DNA from: Calamus simplicifolius
Lineage: Eukaryota > Streptophyta > Magnoliopsida > Arecales > Arecaceae
DNA length: 64,000 bases
NCBI GenBank assembly: GCA_900491605.1
Contig: UESW01004256.1
Coordinates: 691,361 to 755,360, forward strand
Direction: 5' to 3'
A model generated the notes under the pieces. That model saw only the letters and a list, made by a program, of their open reading frames with translations, did no database searches and had not been told where the DNA came from. The translations under genes and the position numbers were made by a program. Every line of letters starts with the position of its first letter. Positions within the stretch are counted from its first letter, which is position 1. This document shows, piece by piece, positions 60,457 to 64,000 of the stretch.

Positions 60457-60933
60457 TTTTGAAACCCCTAAGAAAAATTATCTAGAACTCTGTCTACTCT
60501 TTGATCTTTAAGGAAATCTTATCTAGAATTCACATCTAATTGATCTATTAAAATCTAATGATTTTTTATCAATTTTTATGATCTATATCCGGACACATTT
60601 CAGATTCTCTGGAACTTTATGTTTTTGCTCTGAAATGGTCTCGGAGCCAACTCGGTCAGTATCGGAGTCGACTCCATGTTTCTGCTGAAACTCTGGAGCT
60701 GACCCCATCTCTATGCAAGTCGACTCCACTTCGGGATAGACTTCTGTGACTACCCGGAGTCGACCCCACACTTTGCGGGAGCCGACTCGAAGTGGTCCTA
60801 GGTCGATTTATCTAGGACAGAGTCGACTCCTCGTTCACTTCTATCTTCTCAAATCAATCAAATACTCTCTCCAAAGTTTTTCCCAACCTACCAAATCCTT
60901 AGAAATCCTTGATTAACCTTTCCACTAAATCAA
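60457..60933 (+). repeat. Ty1 internal spacer with a third GTCGAC motif cluster
   Basis: Noncoding between pol and the third ORF. 60644-60830 holds about eight motif copies (GGAGTCGACTCC at 60664-60675, CGGAGTCGACCCC, GGGAGCCGACTC, AGAGTCGACTCC). The cluster therefore occurs inside the element as well as in its LTRs. Confidence 0.8.
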
Positions 60934-62335
60934 ATGGCACCTAAAACCCATGGTTCTAGCCTTGGAGCGGCCGGGATGAAAAGGAAAAAGGCGGTGAAGA
61001 AGACAGTGAGGCGTCCCGCTCGCGAACCATCTCCGAGCATGGATTCCACCTCATCCTCTTCAACTCCGAGTGCTTCTCATACTACGGCCACATCTCAGGT
61101 AGACCGTCTAGCCGATAGAGTGATTACAATCGGGAGAAAGGTTGATTTTGAACTATTTGAGGCAGAAGGTTTTCTTATAGGGAGACAGTTAATTGAAATG
61201 GGATGAAAGAAAATATGTTCTTTAGATTGTCCAACCTACCCAGCCCTGGTTAAAGAATTTTATAAAAATATGTCAAGAGGAGATAATGGATTAGTAAGCA
61301 TCATTAGAGGAAATAGGATAAATGTGACAGTGGATTTACTCTCAAGACTTTTGGAACTTCCAGTGTCTGGTACTTTTACTTTTTCACCTGATGATAGGAG
61401 CCCAGCTCTATCAAGATTGCTAAATAAAGAAATTGTTGGTTTTGAAGAAGTCCATGCAAATCAACTATCCTTGGAATTAAGGCTTTTCCATAACATTTGT
61501 AGTAGGATTCTATTCCCTAAGACTGGGAGATTTGATTATGTATCTGAGAGAGATATTTTGTTATGGATGCTATAGTGACTGGAAGACCTATCAATCTTCC
61601 GAATATGATAATTTGGTACATTGCTGACTGTGGGAGCAAGAGGAAATCTAGTCTACCCTATGGCATAATATTAACTAAGATTTTTCAAAGCCAAGGGATA
61701 ATCATTTCCGATAGTGAGCCAATGAGAAATTTGAGACACACTGATTACTATAGCTTGGCTACTATTCATAGGATGGGTTTTGTGAAGAAGGATGGCAGAT
61801 GGGAAAGGAAAAGTCTGTTGGAAGATAGAGCCGCTGATGTTGAGGCACCTGGACCTTCAGTTAGACATTCATCACCTGTGCCTCCTAGCTCTTCTGTTCT
61901 AGTTCCGGCCCTTCTCCTGCTCCGATGGTTGATCAGTCATCTTCTTTATCAGTCGGTTTTTCAGATCTTCAGTTAATGCAACTCAAGAGTCTTCTTGATG
62001 ATCAAGCGGATAGAATGAAGACTGAGTTTGACAATAAATTCATGAATCTTAAAGAAACTCTCTATTCATTAGATGATCGGATCACCAAGATTGAATCTAC
62101 TCTTAGCTCCTCTACTGAGGCTTTAAGTGGTGATTTAAAGAATATTTTTGAAGAACTTAAAGACATTTGTGGAGATGGTGAGACTTATGCAAAGTGCAAT
62201 GCCGAGCTTCAAGACAAGATTTTAACTGCTTGTACTTTTGTGGATGAAAGACTGAAAGATTATGTTAAGCTTCAAACTGATGGAATGAAGAACATTATAG
62301 ATCACTTAACAAGAATTGTAAGGACACATTTTTGA
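60934..62335 (+). pseudogene. Third ORF of the Ty1 element (envelope-position ORF, Transposase_32-like)
   Basis: Starts MAPKTHGSSLGAAGMKRKKA at 60934 with a basic, Ser/Thr-rich N-terminus. A conserved-looking block follows (YPALVKEFYKNMS, VSIIRGNRINVTVDLLSRLL, LELRLFHNICSRILFPKTGRF, INLPNMIIWYIADC, LPYGIILTKIFQSQGI). I recognise it as the 'putative plant transposon protein' type seen in Sirevirus third ORFs. After a Ser/Pro-rich stretch, the last part (61925-62335) is predicted coiled coil (LDDQADRMKTEFDNKFMNLKE). An in-frame TGA at 61204-61206 and frame changes near 61570 and 61925 break it. I see no clear signal peptide or membrane anchor, so an envelope role is not supported here. Confidence 0.75.
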
Positions 62336-62553
62336 TGTAATAGATGTTTAGTCTTTGCAATGTAATGAAATTTATATTATGTTTTACATTTTGATACAAT
62401 GATGTAATGAAAAGTCAGTTTTGAATGTTCAATGTAGTCTGAGTTTGAGTGTACTTCTCCTATTTATTAATGAATCTCAGTTCTTGTTAAAGCATTTCTA
62501 AAATCGTGAATGAGATTGTGTTTGATGCTTCTCTACCTTTTTGTTGATAACAA

Positions 62554-62677
62554 AAAAGGGGAGAGTTTTATATAGAGCTACCTCATTCAGGGGGAGCCTA
62601 ACTATGAAAATAAAATAAATTCTTTAATTAATCATGCATATACTCAATGTTTTTGTCATCATCAAAAAGGGGGAGAT
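62554..62677 (+). other. Multiple polypurine tracts before the Ty1 3' LTR
   Basis: AAAAAAGGGGAGAG (about 62554), CAGGGGGAG (about 62588) and AAAAAGGGGGAGAT ending at 62677 are successive purine tracts. The last abuts the LTR. Repeated tracts are a known Sirevirus feature. The stretch from 62336 is otherwise noncoding. Confidence 0.75.
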
Positions 62678-64000
62678 TGTTGGGAAGATTGTTGAGAAAT
62701 TGTTGCCCCAATCTTATTGATTTTGATGATTACCAAAAGCCATGAGTATATTAAAAGATGCAATGAATTTATTTACATGAGCAATGAATTTATTTATCAT
62801 AATCAATGAGTATGTTAAGTATGACTTTAATCAATTGGAAAGTAGCTTCAAGCTCCATGATTAAGCTTTCAAAAAGAAATTTTTATACTTCATATCTCAA
62901 TCAATGAGTTTTTGGAACATATCTTGAATTGATTCCTAATGTCAAATTTATTATATTCAAGTCAAAAATTGATTTAAAATTAATCTGGAACGAATTTCAA
63001 AGTCAATCAGAAAATTCTCTGATTTTTGATACGTTCCGGAGCCGACTCTAGAGTTTCAGAGTCGACTCCACTCAGTATACAAAGATGTCTGTTTGTCTCG
63101 AGTCGACCCCTGTGATTTCTCGAGTCGACCCCCAATTTTGTTGAGCCGACTCCATGACTGTGTGAGTCGACTCCGCTCAGATACCAGAGAGTTGTTTTTC
63201 TGAGCACTTCTCGAGTCGACCCCTTGCTTTTCATGAGTCGACCCCCGACTGTCAGGAGTCGACACCTTATTTTCGTTGAGTCGACCCCTTAACTTTCTGA
63301 TTGTTTCTATTTTTGGCATCGCGTCTTCGAGCCGACTCGCCTAAAGTTGGAGCCGACTCCAACAAATCTGGGCGTAATTTTTTCTGCATGCCAACTCAGC
63401 GTCAACGGTAAGATTTTTCAATAACGGCTAGATTTCTTTGTTTCTAACGACTATATTTTTGTAGAGTCTATAAATAGAGAGGCTGTTTTCAAATCAAAAA
63501 GAGATATACAAATCAAGAGAGAAAAAGAAAGATCTTTTAAAAAAAGAGGAAAAATAGAGCATCATTTAAAAAAATCCGAGATTCAAAAATAGAGTGAAAG
63601 AAAAGGTGTGAAATCAAAGGAGACTTCATCTGCGTTCAAGTTCATCAATCCAAGAAAGTTTTAGAAGAAAATCCAAGAGCCATTCAAGATCAAATCAAGA
63701 GATTTTTTACATTCAAAGAAAGGAAGAAAAAGCTCAAATCAACTCCAACATTCAATCCATGAAGAATCTGAGCTGAGGCCCGATTCCACACTTCAAAGGA
63801 GTTGAGGAAAAGAAGAAAAGAAGAAAAGCCTGCACTCAAATCGGATCTAAATAGGCCCTTCTAAACCTTGCTTTTATTTTAAAATATCTGCTCTAAAGGA
63901 GCTGTTTTGTATTAAACTCATATTTTATCTTGTAGTTTGCTAATTCAATCAGAGGGTTGAATTAGTGGAGGTAGTGTACCTCGTCACAAGCTAAGGATAG
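62678..64000 (+). repeat. Ty1 3' LTR (truncated by the window end)
   Basis: TGTTGGGAAGATTGTTGAG onward matches the 5' LTR with scattered differences, many at CpG sites. It includes the motif cluster (63045-63365) and the TATA box (63468-63477). About 360 bp of the LTR should lie outside the window. Confidence 0.93.

Larger units (their letters stand above)
53825..64000 (+). mobile_element. Sirevirus-like Ty1/copia element (3' LTR runs off the window)
   Basis: 5' LTR 53825-55507, initiator-tRNA-Met primer site, gag with coiled coil and zinc knuckle, protease (DSGCSRHMTGD), integrase, reverse transcriptase, RNase H, a third ORF after pol, several polypurine tracts, and the 3' LTR from 62678. 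The third ORF, the DSGCSRHMTGD protease and repeated polypurine tracts are features of the SIRE/Maximus (Sirevirus) lineage. It inserted into Tat gag. The left target copy would be GGCTC (53820-53824). Multiple frame breaks make it nonautonomous. Confidence 0.93.

Noticed and set aside
1..64000. CRISPR arrays, prokaryotic defence systems, operons, rRNA
   Set aside because: None are present. Repeats lack the regular spacing of CRISPR arrays, and all recognisable genes are plant retroelement or plant nuclear genes.

Overview
This is nuclear DNA of a flowering plant, made almost entirely of nested retrotransposons. It carries Tat, Athila and Tekay-type Ty3 elements, a Sirevirus-type Ty1 element, L1 LINEs with a C-terminal RNase H, and small DNA transposons. 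The style suggests a monocot, and a palm-like genome is a guess I cannot test. Only one convincing host gene is present: a four-exon universal stress protein (USP) gene on the minus strand at 47560-48424. I see no rRNA, tRNA, CRISPR or prokaryote-like system, and no new enzymatic system.

Nest 1 (1-27591). The outermost layer is a decayed Tat-type Ty3 element: an antisense open reading frame with a Transposase_28-type domain (1-1392, minus) and the end of an LTR (to 27591). A Tekay-type LTR ('family A') is inserted in it, now a solo LTR (2375-4669 plus 25487-27182, CCAAC on both sides). That LTR received a hAT-like element (2809-3765, 8-bp duplication CCGACACC) and an Athila element (4670-25486, duplication GTAAC/GTAAG). 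The Athila element was then split by a complete family A element in the opposite orientation (6505-17329, duplication TCAGC). Family A was therefore active both before and after the Athila insertion.

Middle (27592-47325). After AT-rich intergenic DNA and a degraded Tat-type LTR (28889-29757) come three L1-type LINEs. LINE-1 (plus) and LINE-2 (minus, 35982-42208, 13-bp duplication) lie tail to tail. LINE-3 (plus, 5'-truncated) ends in a poly(A) run about 240 bp downstream of the USP stop codon. In both longer LINEs the ORF1 stop and the ORF2 start overlap as ATGA.

Host gene and flank (47325-51251). The USP gene has Tourist-like MITEs starting about 235 bp upstream of its start codon. Further out lie a possible larger terminal-inverted-repeat element and AT-rich DNA.

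Nest 2 (51252-64000). A Tat element (LTR, primer-binding site, decayed gag) is interrupted by a Sirevirus-like Ty1/copia element (from 53825). This element has gag, protease, integrase, reverse transcriptase, RNase H, a third ORF with a Transposase_32-like region, and several polypurine tracts. Its 3' LTR runs off the window.

Most element genes carry stops or frameshifts. The most interesting signal is a cluster of degenerate copies of the palindrome GGAGTCGACTCC. It occurs in the LTRs of two unrelated retrotransposon lineages (Ty3 family A and the Ty1 element) and in the Ty1 3' internal region. Many differences between the two Ty1 LTRs fall on CpG sites, many of them in these motifs.
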